A DNA stretch of 64,000 bases. Source: Hymenobacter sp. GOD-10R. Its GTDB lineage: Bacteria > Bacteroidota > Bacteroidia > Cytophagales > Hymenobacteraceae. Each line of letters starts with the position of its first letter. Positions within the stretch are counted from its first letter, which is position 1. Positions 38,279 to 48,069 of the stretch are shown piece after piece. The stretch lies in assembly GCF_035609205.1 (NCBI RefSeq), contig NZ_CP141184.1, positions 930,001-994,000 of the forward strand. The letters are read 5' to 3'. A program made the translations under genes and the position numbers. The notes under the pieces are model-generated. The model made no database searches. It worked only from the letters and a program-made list of their open reading frames with translations, and was not told the DNA's origin.

Positions 38279-38548
38279 AAGAGATGATTGTTGTCTTACT
38301 ACTCATTGATATCAACTGAAGTCTCGGTGCTGGGTAATATGTTGTTGTGAGAGTCAAGGGTATAACATGGAGCCGGACTTTCTCCAACTTGAGAAACTAA
38401 GTTAGTTGTGGTGCATTCAGAGGCCATTCTAGTAGCTTTTCCAAGCTTTGAATATATGATAGCACGATAAATAGTATGTGTAGCATCTTTCTTGTAAGAG
38501 ATTGTACTTAGCTTGCGCTATTTTCCACCCAACGTAACTTAGTCATTG
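38279..38548. other. Spacer between the two ligase-like genes
   Basis: About 270 bp, AT-rich, without an open frame, terminator, promoter consensus or inverted repeat that I can support. Confidence 0.5.
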
Positions 38549-39814
38549 ATGACGGTGCTTACCTATTCGCGAGTCCAACTTATAGCGACGGTGTTTTGCG
38601 CCTTTATTATTGCAGGACTTTTTACAAGTAGTTTCTTTAGAATACTACCTAGCATCGGTATAGCTGGATTGACGATAACAGCCATTTCATACGCTGTTCA
38701 AAACCGTCAGATTGGTCAACGATCAATGTGGACCGTATACTTAGCGCTCACTGCTGTCTTTGTACTTCACTTGTTAAGTGGCTTAAATACTCAGGTAGAG
38801 AATAAAAGCGATTACTGGCGTGATATACTGCTCCAATCACCTTTCCTGCTTTTACCAGTCTCTTTTTGGCTCCTACCGCCTATAAAAGCGTTTTACCTGA
38901 GATCCTTATGGACACTATTTTTTACTCTGGTAATAGTCTTTGCTCTTGGTAGTACTGTCAACTACTTACTGAATGCTGAGTACATCAACGAAACGTACTT
39001 GCATTCGCGAGTAATGCCTACTGAGCCGGATCACATTCGTTTCAGTTTGATGATATCGTTAGCAGCTGCTGTAGGTGCAATCATGCTGGTGCACAAAGCG
39101 TGGTCATCGAGCTGGAGTCGTTGGTTAATTATAGCTGGTACTGTCTTTTTAGCCTTCTATCAACACTTGCTTGCAGTTCGCAGCGGATTGATAACATTCT
39201 ATGCTTTGAGCATCATAACTACAATCTGGTTAGTGAAAGTAAAAAGTTACCGGATTGCAGTGAAGTTGAGTCTATGCTTGTGCTTACTACCTATCCTAAG
39301 TTTCATATGTTTTCCAACCTTCCGTAATAGGTTCCATAACACTCGCGAAGATATAGGTCAGGTGGATCAGATACGTTCTGCTGATAATTACTCGTTAACT
39401 GGACGGGTATATTCGTATAAAGTAGCTATGCGTGTAGTGAAAGAGAACTTGTGGGTAGGAGTGGGAAACGTAGACATGCAACAAGAGCTAGCGAGACAGT
39501 ACAAAGAAACATTCCCTACTATAAAGACAACATCTTATATAAAACCTCACAATCAGTTTATCTATTCTCTAGTAGCCTTTGGCGTAGTAGGAGTGTTGTT
39601 CTTCGTGGCTTGCTTCTATTATCCACTAATTTGGTCATGGCCACAGCATACTCCTCTGCTCATAGCTCATTATTGCATTATCACATTGTCGTTCCTGGCT
39701 GAGTATACATTAGAAACCCAAATAGGACTTACATTCTCGCTTATGTTCTTATTACTCGCTTTAGCTGGTTTAACTAGCAAAAGTGATCAAGACGGTCTTT
39801 GGACACCAGTTTAA
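38549..39814 (+). CDS. O-antigen ligase-like membrane protein, second of a tandem pair
   Basis: A 421-residue polytopic paralogue of the preceding gene, starting at the ATG at 38549. Shared blocks include LSGLNTQVENK, LQSPFLLLPVSFWLLP, MPTEPDHIRFSLMI, the loop ENLWVGVGNVDMQQEL and YIKPHNQFIYSLVAFGVVG with the HNQ motif. Divergence is even along the length, so the duplication is not recent. The 270-bp spacer between the two genes shows no repeat, promoter match or RNA. It lies directly upstream of the rplC promoter region. Confidence 0.85.
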   Translation: MTVLTYSRVQLIATVFCAFIIAGLFTSSFFRILPSIGIAGLTITAISYAVQNRQIGQRSMWTVYLALTAVFVLHLLSGLNTQVENKSDYWRDILLQSPFLLLPVSFWLLPPIKAFYLRSLWTLFFTLVIVFALGSTVNYLLNAEYINETYLHSRVMPTEPDHIRFSLMISLAAAVGAIMLVHKAWSSSWSRWLIIAGTVFLAFYQHLLAVRSGLITFYALSIITTIWLVKVKSYRIAVKLSLCLCLLPILSFICFPTFRNRFHNTREDIGQVDQIRSADNYSLTGRVYSYKVAMRVVKENLWVGVGNVDMQQELARQYKETFPTIKTTSYIKPHNQFIYSLVAFGVVGVLFFVACFYYPLIWSWPQHTPLLIAHYCIITLSFLAEYTLETQIGLTFSLMFLLLALAGLTSKSDQDGLWTPV

Positions 39815-39967
39815 AGGTGTTAAGCTATGTAGATAGCGTTTACAGATCTGGCATCGGTACTATCAGGCTGAACTACCTGGTTTATAACTTCTAAGCTAGG
39901 AATGAGTAAGAGAAGTAGGCTATAAAAAATATTTAAAACTAGGCTGGGAAAACACTTAACTATTCCC

Positions 39968-39975
39968 TAGCTTTG
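39968..39975 (+). promoter_or_regulatory. -7 element of the rplC (S10) operon promoter
   Basis: TAGCTTTG followed by CACTCCC, the same extended sequence as at the tRNA-Trp promoter. The -33 region is weak (CTGG). It lies 64 nt upstream of rplC, so the S10 operon starts afresh here. Confidence 0.7.
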
Positions 39976-40039
39976 CACTCCCATTACGAAAACGCTATTT
40001 GGGCGTTTTCTCTGTGTCTTTCAATAAAATATCAAACGA

Positions 40040-40660
40040 ATGCCTGGCATCATCGGTAAAAAAATCGGTATGACAAGCCTCTTCACTCCGGACGGGAAGA
40101 ATATTCCTTGCACGCTTATTGAAGCGGGTCCGTGCGTAGTGACGCAGGTGAAAACGCTAGAGAACGACGGGTATACCGCTGTTCAACTCGGCTACGGCGA
40201 GAAAAAAGCGAAAAATACCACTAAAGCATTAGTCGGTCACTTCACGAAGGCTGGTACCACTCCTAAGAAGAAGCTCGTTGAGTTTCGTACAGAGTCAGTA
40301 GGTAACTATACAGCTGGTAGCGAAATCAAAGCAGACCTCTTCGAAGAAGGCGAGTTTGTTGATGTAGTAGGTACTTCAAAAGGCAAAGGCTTTCAAGGTG
40401 TAGTTAAGCGCTACAACTTTGCTGGGGTAGGTGGTCAAACACACGGCCAGCACAACCGTCTTCGTCACCCTGGTTCAATTGGTGCGTGTTCTTGGCCCTC
40501 ACGTGTGTTTAAAGGTATGCGTATGGGTGGCCGCATGGGTGGCGATCGGGTAAAAGTGCAAAACTTAAAAGTGATGCGCGTAGTAGCTGACAAGAATCTA
40601 ATCTTAGTTAGCGGCTCTATTCCTGGTGCTAAAAACTCTTACGTAGTCCTGGAAAAATAA
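40040..40660 (+). CDS. rplC: 50S ribosomal protein L3
   Basis: A 206-residue early-assembly protein that reaches the peptidyl-transferase centre. It starts [20 protein letters not shown] and has [19 protein letters not shown] and the loop [19 protein letters not shown]. It is the first gene of the S10 operon here because rpsJ lies upstream beyond the ligase-like pair; rplD starts 6 nt after it. Confidence 0.98.
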   Translation: MPGIIGKKIGMTSLFTPDGKNIPCTLIEAGPCVVTQVKTLENDGYTAVQLGYGEKKAKNTTKALVGHFTKAGTTPKKKLVEFRTESVGNYTAGSEIKADLFEEGEFVDVVGTSKGKGFQGVVKRYNFAGVGGQTHGQHNRLRHPGSIGACSWPSRVFKGMRMGGRMGGDRVKVQNLKVMRVVADKNLILVSGSIPGAKNSYVVLEK

Positions 40661-40666
40661 CGCGAG

Positions 40667-41305
40667 ATGGAACTGTCAGTATACAACATTAAGGGGGAGG
40701 ACACCGGCCGTAAGGTAACGCTGTCAGACGCTATATTTGGCGTTGAGCCCAATGAGCATGTGATGTACCTCGACGTAAAGCAATACCTAGCTAACCAGCG
40801 CCAAGGAACGCACAAGTCGAAGCAACGCAACGAAGTACATGGTACGACGAAGAAGCTCAAGAAACAAAAAGGCACTGGTGGTGCTCGTGCTGGTAGCATG
40901 AAGTCACCCGTATTCGTAGGTGGTGGCCGGGTATTTGGACCTCAACCTCGCGATTATAGCTTCAAGCTTAATAAGAAGACAAAGCGCCTTGCTCGTCTTT
41001 CCGCATTAAGCACTTTGGCTAATGAAGGTAAGGTTGCATTAGTAGAGACTATCACTCTTGATGCTCCAAAAACTAAAGAGTTTGCCTCCATTCTAGCTAG
41101 CTTGAAACTAAATAACGGCAAAAAGACTTTGCTCGTGACTGGTGAAGCTAACAAGAATGTTGTGCTATCTGCTCGCAATATCCAGCGCATAAAGGTTGCT
41201 ACACCAGTAGCACTGAACACGCACGATCTACTTAACACAGATACGCTGCTGTTGTCAGAAGATGGGTTGAAGTCGTTGGAACAACTTTATACTACTGCTG
41301 AGTAA
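40667..41305 (+). CDS. rplD: 50S ribosomal protein L4
   Basis: A 212-residue protein lining the nascent-peptide tunnel; in some bacteria it represses the S10 operon. The tunnel loop is visible as KQKGTGGARAGSMKSPVFVGGG with FGPQPRDYSFKLNKK. Its last base is shared with the ATG of rplW (TAATG), which suggests coupled translation. Confidence 0.97.
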   Translation: MELSVYNIKGEDTGRKVTLSDAIFGVEPNEHVMYLDVKQYLANQRQGTHKSKQRNEVHGTTKKLKKQKGTGGARAGSMKSPVFVGGGRVFGPQPRDYSFKLNKKTKRLARLSALSTLANEGKVALVETITLDAPKTKEFASILASLKLNNGKKTLLVTGEANKNVVLSARNIQRIKVATPVALNTHDLLNTDTLLLSEDGLKSLEQLYTTAE

Positions 41306-41592
41306 TGAGCACGTTAAGGAAACCAATCGTGACCGAAAAGGCCACGGCCCTGAATGAGAAAGGTCAGTATGCTTTCGAAGTAGAGCGGAACGCTAACAAA
41401 GTTCAGATTAAGAAAGATATTGAGCAGCTGTACGGTGTAACGGTAACAGGCATTAGCACTATCCGCACACAAGGCAAACTCAAGTCGAAGTTCACGAAAG
41501 GCGGCGCTGTATCTGGCCGTCGTGCGTCGATCAAAAAGGCAATTGTAACCGTGAAAGAAGGCGATGTAATCGACTTCTATAGCGGCATCTAA
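41305..41592 (+). CDS. rplW: 50S ribosomal protein L23
   Basis: A 95-residue protein at the tunnel exit where trigger factor and SRP dock. It starts STLRKPIVTEKATALNEKGQYAFEV and includes NKVQIKKDIEQLYGVTVTGI. The ATG overlaps the rplD stop by one base. Confidence 0.96.
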   Translation: MSTLRKPIVTEKATALNEKGQYAFEVERNANKVQIKKDIEQLYGVTVTGISTIRTQGKLKSKFTKGGAVSGRRASIKKAIVTVKEGDVIDFYSGI

Positions 41593-41628
41593 GCAGATTA
41601 AATCTGCATAAGCGCATTTTAAGGTAAA

Positions 41629-42456
41629 ATGGCACTCAAAAAACTAAGACCAACATCACCGGGTCAACGATTTCGCATCGCCCCGGCTTTCGACGAGATA
41701 ACCACGTCGACGCCGGAGAAATCGTTGTTGGCGCCCATGGAAAAATCCGGTGGCCGTAACAACTCAGGCAAAATGTCCAACCGCTATATCGGTGGTGGAC
41801 ACAAGCAGAAGTATCGTGTTATCGACTTCAAGCGTGACAAAGCTGGTGTTTCAGCTACGGTGAAGACGATTGAGTACGATCCGAACCGTACTGCTCGCAT
41901 CGCTCTACTCAACTACGCCGATGGCGAGAAGCGTTATATTATCGCTCCTGCTGGTTTAGAAGTAGGTACGACAGTTGTTTCGGGCCCCGGTGTTGCTCCT
42001 GAAGTAGGTAATGCTCTCACCTTGCGTGAAATTCCTCTAGGTACTATCGTTCATAACATTGAATTAATGCCTGGTGGTGGCGCCTCTATCGCTCGCTCAG
42101 CTGGTACTTATGCCCAGTTGGTAGCTCGCGAAGATAAATATGCTACGTTGAAACTGCCCTCAGGTGAGATGCGTATGGTACTCGTTACCTGCATGGCTAC
42201 TATTGGCACCGTTTCAAATGGTGACCACATGAACGTACGTCTTGGCAAAGCTGGCCGTAATCGTTGGTTGGGCCGCCGTCCACGTGTACGTGGTGTAGCT
42301 ATGAACCCAGTAGATCACCCCATGGGTGGTGGTGAAGGTAAGTCGAGCGGTGGTCACCCACGCAGCCGCAACGGTATCTTTGCTAAGGGTCAAAAGACCC
42401 GTAATAAGAACAAGTATTCTGAGCAGCTCATCGTAAACCGTAAAGGGAAGAAATAA
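41629..42456 (+). CDS. rplB: 50S ribosomal protein L2
   Basis: A 275-residue core protein close to the peptidyl-transferase centre. Signatures are [20 protein letters not shown] and, in the C-terminal part, [22 protein letters not shown], which contains the essential His. It is followed by rpsS after 2 nt. Confidence 0.98.
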   Translation: MALKKLRPTSPGQRFRIAPAFDEITTSTPEKSLLAPMEKSGGRNNSGKMSNRYIGGGHKQKYRVIDFKRDKAGVSATVKTIEYDPNRTARIALLNYADGEKRYIIAPAGLEVGTTVVSGPGVAPEVGNALTLREIPLGTIVHNIELMPGGGASIARSAGTYAQLVAREDKYATLKLPSGEMRMVLVTCMATIGTVSNGDHMNVRLGKAGRNRWLGRRPRVRGVAMNPVDHPMGGGEGKSSGGHPRSRNGIFAKGQKTRNKNKYSEQLIVNRKGKK

Positions 42457-42458
42457 CA

Positions 42459-42737
42459 ATGGCACGTTCGCTAAAAAAAGGGCCGTACATTGACTTCCGG
42501 CTCGAGAAGAAAGTTTCGGCAATGGACGATTCCGGTAAAAAATCAGTGGTGAAGACTTGGTCGCGCCGCTCGATGATTTCTCCAGACTTCGTTGGCCACA
42601 CCTTCGCTGTGCATAACGGCAATAAATTCATCCCAGTATACGTGACTGAGAATATGGTCGGCCACAAACTAGGCGAGTTCGCTCCTACGCGAAATTTCCG
42701 TGGTCACGTAGCTAAGAAAGATAAAGGCAAGCGCTAA
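42459..42737 (+). CDS. rpsS: 30S ribosomal protein S19
   Basis: A 92-residue protein of the 30S head that contacts S13 and the A-site tRNA region. It begins [18 protein letters not shown] and has the conserved [21 protein letters not shown] and [14 protein letters not shown]. rplV starts 1 nt after its stop. Confidence 0.98.
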   Translation: MARSLKKGPYIDFRLEKKVSAMDDSGKKSVVKTWSRRSMISPDFVGHTFAVHNGNKFIPVYVTENMVGHKLGEFAPTRNFRGHVAKKDKGKR

Positions 42738-42738
42738 G

Positions 42739-43212
42739 ATGGAAGCTACTGCTAAACTCCGTAACGTGCCTACTTCACCGCGCAAAATGCGGTTGGTAGC
42801 CAACCTAGTTCGTGGTCAAAAAGTAACCCGTGCTCTAGGCTTGCTAAAATTTGAAGCTAATTCAGGCGCTGAGAAAATCGAGAAGTTGCTTTTGTCGGCC
42901 CTAGCCAACTGGCAGCAGAAGAACGAGAATGAGCGCATTGAGGAAGCGAACCTTTACATCAAAGAGATCTTTGTTGACGAAGGCCGCCAGTTGAAGCGTT
43001 TACGTCCTGCTCCTCAAGGCCGTGGACACCGCATCCGCAAGCGTAGCAATCATGTGACTTTAGTAATTGATTCGAAAGTAGAGCCTCTAGGAAGCAAAGC
43101 TGCTATCCAACAGATTGAGGAAACTAATTCGGTTCAAACTGACGTTACCCGCACTCGTCGCGGTTCTTCAAAGAAAACAACTACTGAAAAGACGGCTGAA
43201 GCCACCGCTTAA
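42739..43212 (+). CDS. rplV: 50S ribosomal protein L22 with C-terminal extension
   Basis: A 157-residue tunnel protein; the usual length is near 110. The core includes [20 protein letters not shown] and [24 protein letters not shown]. Beyond about residue 118 a polar tail of roughly 40 residues, rich in Thr, Lys, Glu and Ala, follows. Neighbours are rpsS and rpsC. Confidence 0.96.
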   Translation: MEATAKLRNVPTSPRKMRLVANLVRGQKVTRALGLLKFEANSGAEKIEKLLLSALANWQQKNENERIEEANLYIKEIFVDEGRQLKRLRPAPQGRGHRIRKRSNHVTLVIDSKVEPLGSKAAIQQIEETNSVQTDVTRTRRGSSKKTTTEKTAEATA

Positions 43213-43218
43213 TCAACT

Positions 43219-44091
43219 ATGGGACAGAAAGTAAATCCAGTTGGCTTCCGTTTGGGTGTCATCAAAGGATGGGACTCGAACTGGTATGGCGGTAAAGACT
43301 TCGCCGACAAACTAGTTGAGGACGAAAAAATCCGTAAATATATTTTAGCTCGTATCCCGAAGGGAGGCATCTCCCGCATCGTAATCGAGCGCACCCTAAA
43401 GCGTATTACCATTACAATTAATACTGCTCGCCCAGGTGTTGTAATTGGTAAGGGTGGTCAAGAAGTTGATAAGATTAAGGACGAACTTAAGCAGATTACC
43501 AGCAAAGACGTTCAGATCAATATTTTCGAGATCAAACGTCCTGAGCTTGATGCTAAGCTAGTAGGAGAGAGCATTGCTCAACAACTACAAGCTCGTATCT
43601 CTTTCCGTCGTGCTATGAAGCAAGCTATTCAAGCTGCTTTGCGCGTCGGTGCTGAAGGTATCAAAGTACAGTGTGGTGGCCGTTTAGGCGGTGCTGAAAT
43701 TGCTCGTTCTGAGCAGTACAAAGAGGGTCGTACGCCGCTACATACGTTGCGTGCTGATATCGACTATGCTTTGTCAGAAGCTCAGACAGTTTATGGCAAA
43801 ATCGGCATCAAGGTGTGGATTATGCGTGGCGAAATTTTTGGCAAGCCTGATCTTTCGCCAAACCAGCAGCCAGCTAACCAAGGTGGTGAAAATCGTAATG
43901 ATCGTAACGACCGTGGTCCACGTGGTGAGCGTGGTGACCGTGGCGGCGACCGTGGTCCACGTCGTGACCGTAACGATCGTGGCGGCGAAGGCCGTGGCGA
44001 CCGTGGAGGTGATAACCGTAGTGGACAAGCTGGTCAAGGCGGCCAACGCCGCGGTGGCGGAGGTGGACAGAATCGTGGCCCACGTCGTTAA
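43219..44091 (+). CDS. rpsC: 30S ribosomal protein S3 with long Arg/Gly-rich tail
   Basis: A 290-residue protein of the mRNA entry channel, where S3, S4 and S5 help unwind mRNA. The canonical part (residues 1-213) has [21 protein letters not shown], a KH domain with [17 protein letters not shown], and [26 protein letters not shown]. From residue 214 a 77-residue disordered tail is made of repeats such as [20 protein letters not shown] and ends in Gly/Arg-rich sequence. Reading frame and in-frame codon use continue without a break, so the tail is genuine. S5 in this operon has a similar N-terminal segment. Confidence 0.97.
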   Translation: MGQKVNPVGFRLGVIKGWDSNWYGGKDFADKLVEDEKIRKYILARIPKGGISRIVIERTLKRITITINTARPGVVIGKGGQEVDKIKDELKQITSKDVQINIFEIKRPELDAKLVGESIAQQLQARISFRRAMKQAIQAALRVGAEGIKVQCGGRLGGAEIARSEQYKEGRTPLHTLRADIDYALSEAQTVYGKIGIKVWIMRGEIFGKPDLSPNQQPANQGGENRNDRNDRGPRGERGDRGGDRGPRRDRNDRGGEGRGDRGGDNRSGQAGQGGQRRGGGGGQNRGPRR

Positions 44092-44128
44092 TCCTTTCTT
44101 CTTCTCGAATTTATATTTTCGATAACTC

Positions 44129-44551
44129 ATGTTACAACCGAAAAGGACCAAGTATCGGAAGATGCAAAAGGGTCGCGTAACAGGCTTAGCCTACCGCGGC
44201 AGCTCCATTGACTTCGGTTCATTTGCTATCAAGTCGCTGGAAACTGCGTGGATTACTGCTCGTCAAATCGAAGCTGCCCGTATCGCAATGACTCGTGCTA
44301 TGAAGCGTGAAGGTCAAGTATGGATCCGCATTTTTCCAGACAAGCCTATTACCAAAAAACCTGCTGAGGTTCGTATGGGTAAAGGTAAAGGCTCGCCTGA
44401 ATATTGGGTAGCTATTGTGCACCCAGGTACCATCATGTTTGAATCTGATGGTGTACCGCTTGAAGTTGCTCAGGAATCGTTGCGTCTTGCGGCGCAGAAA
44501 CTGCCCGTGAAGACGAAGTTCGTTGTTCGTCGTGACTACTTAGAAAGCTAG
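44129..44551 (+). CDS. rplP: 50S ribosomal protein L16
   Basis: A 140-residue protein at the A site of the large subunit. It starts [21 protein letters not shown] and has [44 protein letters not shown] in shortened form [14 protein letters not shown]. The gene follows rpsC after 37 nt and precedes rpmC by 4 nt. Confidence 0.97.
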   Translation: MLQPKRTKYRKMQKGRVTGLAYRGSSIDFGSFAIKSLETAWITARQIEAARIAMTRAMKREGQVWIRIFPDKPITKKPAEVRMGKGKGSPEYWVAIVHPGTIMFESDGVPLEVAQESLRLAAQKLPVKTKFVVRRDYLES

Positions 44552-44555
44552 TAAG

Positions 44556-44768
44556 ATGAAAAACACTGATATCCGCAACCTCTCAGTGGAGGAGCTAAAA
44601 AACCAGATCAAAACTGAACAAACCAATGGCCAATCATTGCGCTTTGCGCATGCTATTTCGCCCTTGGAAAACCCGATTCGCCTGAAGCAAAACCGCAAGA
44701 ACGTAGCCCGTCTGAAGACCGAGCTTACCCGTCGCGAAAAAGAGCAGGCTAATCAAACTGCTAAATAA
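44556..44768 (+). CDS. rpmC: 50S ribosomal protein L29
   Basis: A 70-residue two-helix protein near the tunnel exit. IRNLSVEELKNQIKTEQ and the second helix NRKNVARLKTELTRREKEQ match the family. It follows the usual rplP-rpmC-rpsQ order. Confidence 0.95.
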   Translation: MKNTDIRNLSVEELKNQIKTEQTNGQSLRFAHAISPLENPIRLKQNRKNVARLKTELTRREKEQANQTAK

Positions 44769-44771
44769 ACG

Positions 44772-45062
44772 ATGGCAAGCAACGAAGAACAGCAGGCCAC
44801 AAGCGCAGCAGAGCGCAACCTGCGGAAAGAGATTATCGGGCGCGTAGCCAGCTCCAAAATGGATAAGTCCATCACGGTAGTGGTTGAGCAAAAGCAAAAG
44901 CACCCGATCTATGGTAAATTCGTGAGCAAGACGACTAAGTTCATGGCTCACGATGAAAACAACGAATGTGGTGAAGGTGATACGGTTCGGATTATGTCGA
45001 CTCGTCCACTAAGCAAGAACAAGCGTTGGAGATTGGTAGAAATTGTAGAGCGCGCTAAGTAA
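44772..45062 (+). CDS. rpsQ: 30S ribosomal protein S17
   Basis: A 96-residue 16S rRNA-binding protein. The OB-fold core is [22 protein letters not shown] followed by [14 protein letters not shown] and [24 protein letters not shown] 15-residue polar N-terminal extension ([14 protein letters not shown]) precedes the core. One base separates its stop from rplN. Confidence 0.96.
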   Translation: MASNEEQQATSAAERNLRKEIIGRVASSKMDKSITVVVEQKQKHPIYGKFVSKTTKFMAHDENNECGEGDTVRIMSTRPLSKNKRWRLVEIVERAK

Positions 45063-45063
45063 G

Positions 45064-45432
45064 ATGATCCAGCAAGAATCCCGTCTGACTGTCGCTGATA
45101 ATAGCGGCGCCAAAGAAGTGCTCTGCATCCGTGTCTTAGGTGGCACAGGTAAAAAGTATGCTAGCGTAGGAGACAAGATCGTTGTTTCGATCAAGTCGGC
45201 TATTCCTTCTGGCAATGCAAAGAAAGGCACTGTATCTAAAGCAGTGGTAGTTCGCACGAAGAAGGAGGTACGCCGTAAAGACGGTTCGTACATCCGTTTC
45301 GATGACAACGCTGCTGTATTGCTCAACAATAACGATGAGCCCCGCGGTACTCGCATCTTCGGACCAGTAGCTCGTGAGTTGCGTGAGCGTCAGTTCATGA
45401 AGATTGTTTCATTGGCCCCTGAGGTTCTGTAA
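45064..45432 (+). CDS. rplN: 50S ribosomal protein L14
   Basis: A 122-residue protein at the subunit interface. It starts [24 protein letters not shown] and shows [11 protein letters not shown] and [21 protein letters not shown]. Length is exactly the family norm. Confidence 0.98.
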   Translation: MIQQESRLTVADNSGAKEVLCIRVLGGTGKKYASVGDKIVVSIKSAIPSGNAKKGTVSKAVVVRTKKEVRRKDGSYIRFDDNAAVLLNNNDEPRGTRIFGPVARELRERQFMKIVSLAPEVL

Positions 45433-45444
45433 GCATAGTAGCAT

Positions 45445-45711
45445 ATGGCAACGAAAGCAAAAGACCAAAAGCCCGCGAAACTTCACGTAAAGACCGGTGA
45501 CACCGTAACGGTGATTGCGGGTGATGAGAAAGGTAAAACTGGCACCATAAAGTCGGTAAACCGTTCAACGCAGCGTGTAATCGTGGAAGGCCTGAACTTG
45601 GTTACTAAGCACAACAAACCAAGTGCAAAGAACCCCCAAGGTGGCATCACTAAGATCGAAGCCGGAATTCACGTAAGCAACGTGAAGCGCTTGGAATCGA
45701 CCAACGCCTAA
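45445..45711 (+). CDS. rplX: 50S ribosomal protein L24
   Basis: An 88-residue assembly-initiator protein. The KOW motif is [19 protein letters not shown], followed by [15 protein letters not shown] and [15 protein letters not shown]. It lies 12 nt after rplN and 13 nt before rplE. Confidence 0.96.
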   Translation: MATKAKDQKPAKLHVKTGDTVTVIAGDEKGKTGTIKSVNRSTQRVIVEGLNLVTKHNKPSAKNPQGGITKIEAGIHVSNVKRLESTNA

Positions 45712-45724
45712 CCTGTTCACGACA

Positions 45725-46285
45725 ATGGCTAGACTTAAAGAAATATATCAAAAAGACGTAGTACCTGCGCTCCAGGAAAAATTCCAGTTCAAGAGCATCA
45801 TGCAGGTGCCTCGCATCACAAAGATCTGCATCAACCGTGGTATCGGATCAGCTGTTGCTGATAAGAAACTAGTTGATAATGGTGTGGACGAGTTGACGAC
45901 TATCACTGGTCAAAAAGCTGTTCCCACTATCGCAAAACGCTCTGTATCGAACTTCAAGCTTCGTGAAGGCATGCCGATTGGTGCTCGAGTTACCCTCCGT
46001 GGTGACCGGATGTACGAATTCATGGATCGTTTACTAACAGTGGCTCTCCCACGGGTGCGTGACTTCAAAGGCATCAATGACAAAGGCTTTGATGGTCGCG
46101 GTAACTATACCCTAGGTATTAAAGAGCAAATTATCTTCCCAGAAATATCGATTGATAAAATCAAATCAATTTCTGGTATGGATATTACCTTTGTTACGAC
46201 TGCCGAGAATGATGAGCAGAGCTACGAGCTTCTGCGAGCTTTCGGTATGCCGTTCACCAACGCCAAGAAACAGAACAATGGCTAA
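45725..46285 (+). CDS. rplE: 50S ribosomal protein L5
   Basis: A 186-residue 5S rRNA-binding protein. Family blocks are [47 protein letters not shown] and [15 protein letters not shown] [22 protein letters not shown]. Its stop codon lies inside rpsN, which starts 8 bases earlier. Confidence 0.97.
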   Translation: MARLKEIYQKDVVPALQEKFQFKSIMQVPRITKICINRGIGSAVADKKLVDNGVDELTTITGQKAVPTIAKRSVSNFKLREGMPIGARVTLRGDRMYEFMDRLLTVALPRVRDFKGINDKGFDGRGNYTLGIKEQIIFPEISIDKIKSISGMDITFVTTAENDEQSYELLRAFGMPFTNAKKQNNG

Positions 46286-46547
46286 GGAATCTGTTAAAGC
46301 AAGAGAAAGAAAGCGCATTGCCACGGTAGCGCGGTATGCTGAAAAGCGTAAAGCATTGAAAGCCGCTGGTGATTACGAAGGCTTAGATAAGCTGCCTCGT
46401 AATGCTTCGCCAGTTCGTATCCATAATCGCGACAAGATCAATGGTCGTCCTCGTGGTTATATGCGTAAATTTGGTATTAGCCGTGTAACATTCCGTGAAA
46501 TGGCTTTAGCTGGTAAAATCCCCGGCGTAACGAAAGCTAGCTGGTAA
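46278..46547 (+). CDS. rpsN: 30S ribosomal protein S14, zinc-free long form
   Basis: An 89-residue S14 of the long type without the CxxC pairs of the short zinc form. It begins [23 protein letters not shown] and ends with [28 protein letters not shown]. The ATG at 46278 overlaps the last 8 bases of rplE; the longer frame starting at 46152 would overlap rplE widely and is not the family start. A hairpin and a new promoter follow before rpsH. Confidence 0.96.
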   Translation: MAKESVKARERKRIATVARYAEKRKALKAAGDYEGLDKLPRNASPVRIHNRDKINGRPRGYMRKFGISRVTFREMALAGKIPGVTKASW

Positions 46548-46653
46548 TTATCACCAGGTGCTACTTTTACTATAGTAGCGAAGTAGTATTTGGCAGGTTG
46601 CCGAAAGAAACCATTGGACGGAACTAAACACCGCGCCAAGTAGTCTTAACCGA

Positions 46654-46690
46654 AAATTTCGTCGCTATTGATATAGCGGCGAAATTTTTC
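46654..46690 (+). terminator. Terminator/attenuator between rpsN and rpsH
   Basis: Stem AAATTTCGTCGCTAT / ATAGCGGCGAAATTT (one G-U) with a TGAT loop, followed by a T-rich run. Its 3' half overlaps the -33 region of the rpsH promoter. Confidence 0.7.
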
Positions 46691-46699
46691 TTATCTTTG
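46668..46699 (+). promoter_or_regulatory. Promoter of the rpsH-onward part of the spc operon
   Basis: TTG at 46668-46670 and TATCTTTG at 46692-46699 with 21 nt between, continuing CGCTCCC. It lies 35 nt upstream of rpsH. Confidence 0.7.
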
Positions 46700-46734
46700 C
46701 GCTCCCGAAAAAGGAGTGTCTTCCTCAATATCAA

Positions 46735-47133
46735 ATGAATACAGATCCAATTGCCGATTACTTAACCCGCTTGCGTAATGCAATCAAGGCGAACCATCGG
46801 GTAGTAGAGATTCCGGCTAGTAACATCAAAAAGGAAATTACGAAAGTACTCTACCATAAAGGGTATATTCAAAGTTACCGTTTCGATGATGCTTCGGTTC
46901 AAGGTACTATCAAGATTGCCTTGAAGTATAACCCTGCTACTAAACAACCTGCTATTACAAAACTTGAGCGTGTAAGCACGCCTGGTCTTCGTAAATATGC
47001 GCACGTTGAAAACCTTCCTCGTGTGTTAAGTGGCTTAGGTATTGCGATTTTGTCTACGTCGAAAGGCGTCATGACAGAGAAAGAAGCAAAAACTGAAAAT
47101 GTGGGCGGCGAAGTGCTGTGCTACGTTTACTAA
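46735..47133 (+). CDS. rpsH: 30S ribosomal protein S8
   Basis: A 132-residue primary binder of central 16S rRNA; in E. coli it represses the spc operon. It starts TDPIADYLTRLRNAIKANH and ends with STSKGVMTEKEAKTENVGGEVLCYVY, the conserved C-terminus. It is first after the rpsN terminator and promoter. Confidence 0.98.
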   Translation: MNTDPIADYLTRLRNAIKANHRVVEIPASNIKKEITKVLYHKGYIQSYRFDDASVQGTIKIALKYNPATKQPAITKLERVSTPGLRKYAHVENLPRVLSGLGIAILSTSKGVMTEKEAKTENVGGEVLCYVY

Positions 47134-47147
47134 GAAAGAAACGCACT

Positions 47148-47702
47148 ATGTCACGTATTGGTAAACTGCCAATCAGCCTGCCTACCAACGTCCAGGTTGA
47201 AGTAAGCAACGATAACGCCGTAACGGTAAAGGGCCCTAAGGGTACTTTAACTACACCCGTGGATCGTGATATCACAGTGGAGAGAGTAGATGGCCAATTG
47301 GTCGTAACTCGTCCAACTGAACAGAAGCGCCACAAAGCTATGCATGGCTTGTACCGTTCTCTCATCAACAACATGGTAGTCGGTGTGAGCAATGGCTATA
47401 GCGAGCAGCTAGAACTTGTAGGTGTAGGTTACAAAGCCACAGTAGCAAGCAATACGCTTGAGCTATCTTTGGGTTACTCACACAATATCTTCTTAGCACT
47501 TCCCAAGGAAGTTACAGCTACTGCTGTAACTGAAAAAGGTAAGAACCCAATCGTTACGTTGACTAGCATCGATAAACAGTTGCTAGGTCAGGTAGCTGCT
47601 AAGATTCGTTCGTTGCGCAAGGTTGAGCCTTATAAAGGCAAAGGTGTACGCTTCGTTGGCGAGCAGATTCGTCGTAAGGCTGGTAAAACAGCTTCGAAAT
47701 AA
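47148..47702 (+). CDS. rplF: 50S ribosomal protein L6
   Basis: A 184-residue protein near the sarcin-ricin loop. It starts SRIGKLPISLPTNVQVEV and ends with the signature RSLRKVEPYKGKGVRFVGEQIRRKAGKTA. An earlier in-frame start at 47118 overlaps the rpsH end and is not used by the family. Confidence 0.97.
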   Translation: MSRIGKLPISLPTNVQVEVSNDNAVTVKGPKGTLTTPVDRDITVERVDGQLVVTRPTEQKRHKAMHGLYRSLINNMVVGVSNGYSEQLELVGVGYKATVASNTLELSLGYSHNIFLALPKEVTATAVTEKGKNPIVTLTSIDKQLLGQVAAKIRSLRKVEPYKGKGVRFVGEQIRRKAGKTASK

Positions 47703-47714
47703 TATTGTATCATC

Positions 47715-48065
47715 ATGGCTTTCGATAAAGCAACAAGAAGAAAACGGATCCAGCGCATCATCCGCACTAAGGTCGCTGGCACGTCCGAGCGTCCACGTTT
47801 GGCAGTGTTTCGCAGCAATACAGGGATTTATGCCCAGATTATTGACGATACAATTGGCCATACGTTGGCGTCTGCTTCCTCGAAGCACGTTTCGGTGGAA
47901 GGGGGCAACGGAGTAGCTCTCGCTGCCGCAGTAGGCAAAGAACTTGCTTCGCGTGCTCAGGCAAAAGGCATTTCGAAAGTGGTATTTGACCGTTCAGGTT
48001 ATCTCTACCACGGCCGCGTAAAATCACTAGCAGAGGGAGCCCGCGAAGGCGGCCTCAATTTCTAA
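47715..48065 (+). CDS. rplR: 50S ribosomal protein L18
   Basis: A 116-residue 5S rRNA-binding protein. Blocks are [27 protein letters not shown], then [18 protein letters not shown] and [27 protein letters not shown]. rpsE follows after 4 nt. Confidence 0.97.
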   Translation: MAFDKATRRKRIQRIIRTKVAGTSERPRLAVFRSNTGIYAQIIDDTIGHTLASASSKHVSVEGGNGVALAAAVGKELASRAQAKGISKVVFDRSGYLYHGRVKSLAEGAREGGLNF

Positions 48066-48069
48066 GAAT

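Noticed and set aside
43691..44151. Long frames on both strands within rpsC, rich in Val/Thr or His/Gly
   Set aside because: They are shadows of the Arg/Gly-rich tail of S3; repetitive codons keep other frames open.
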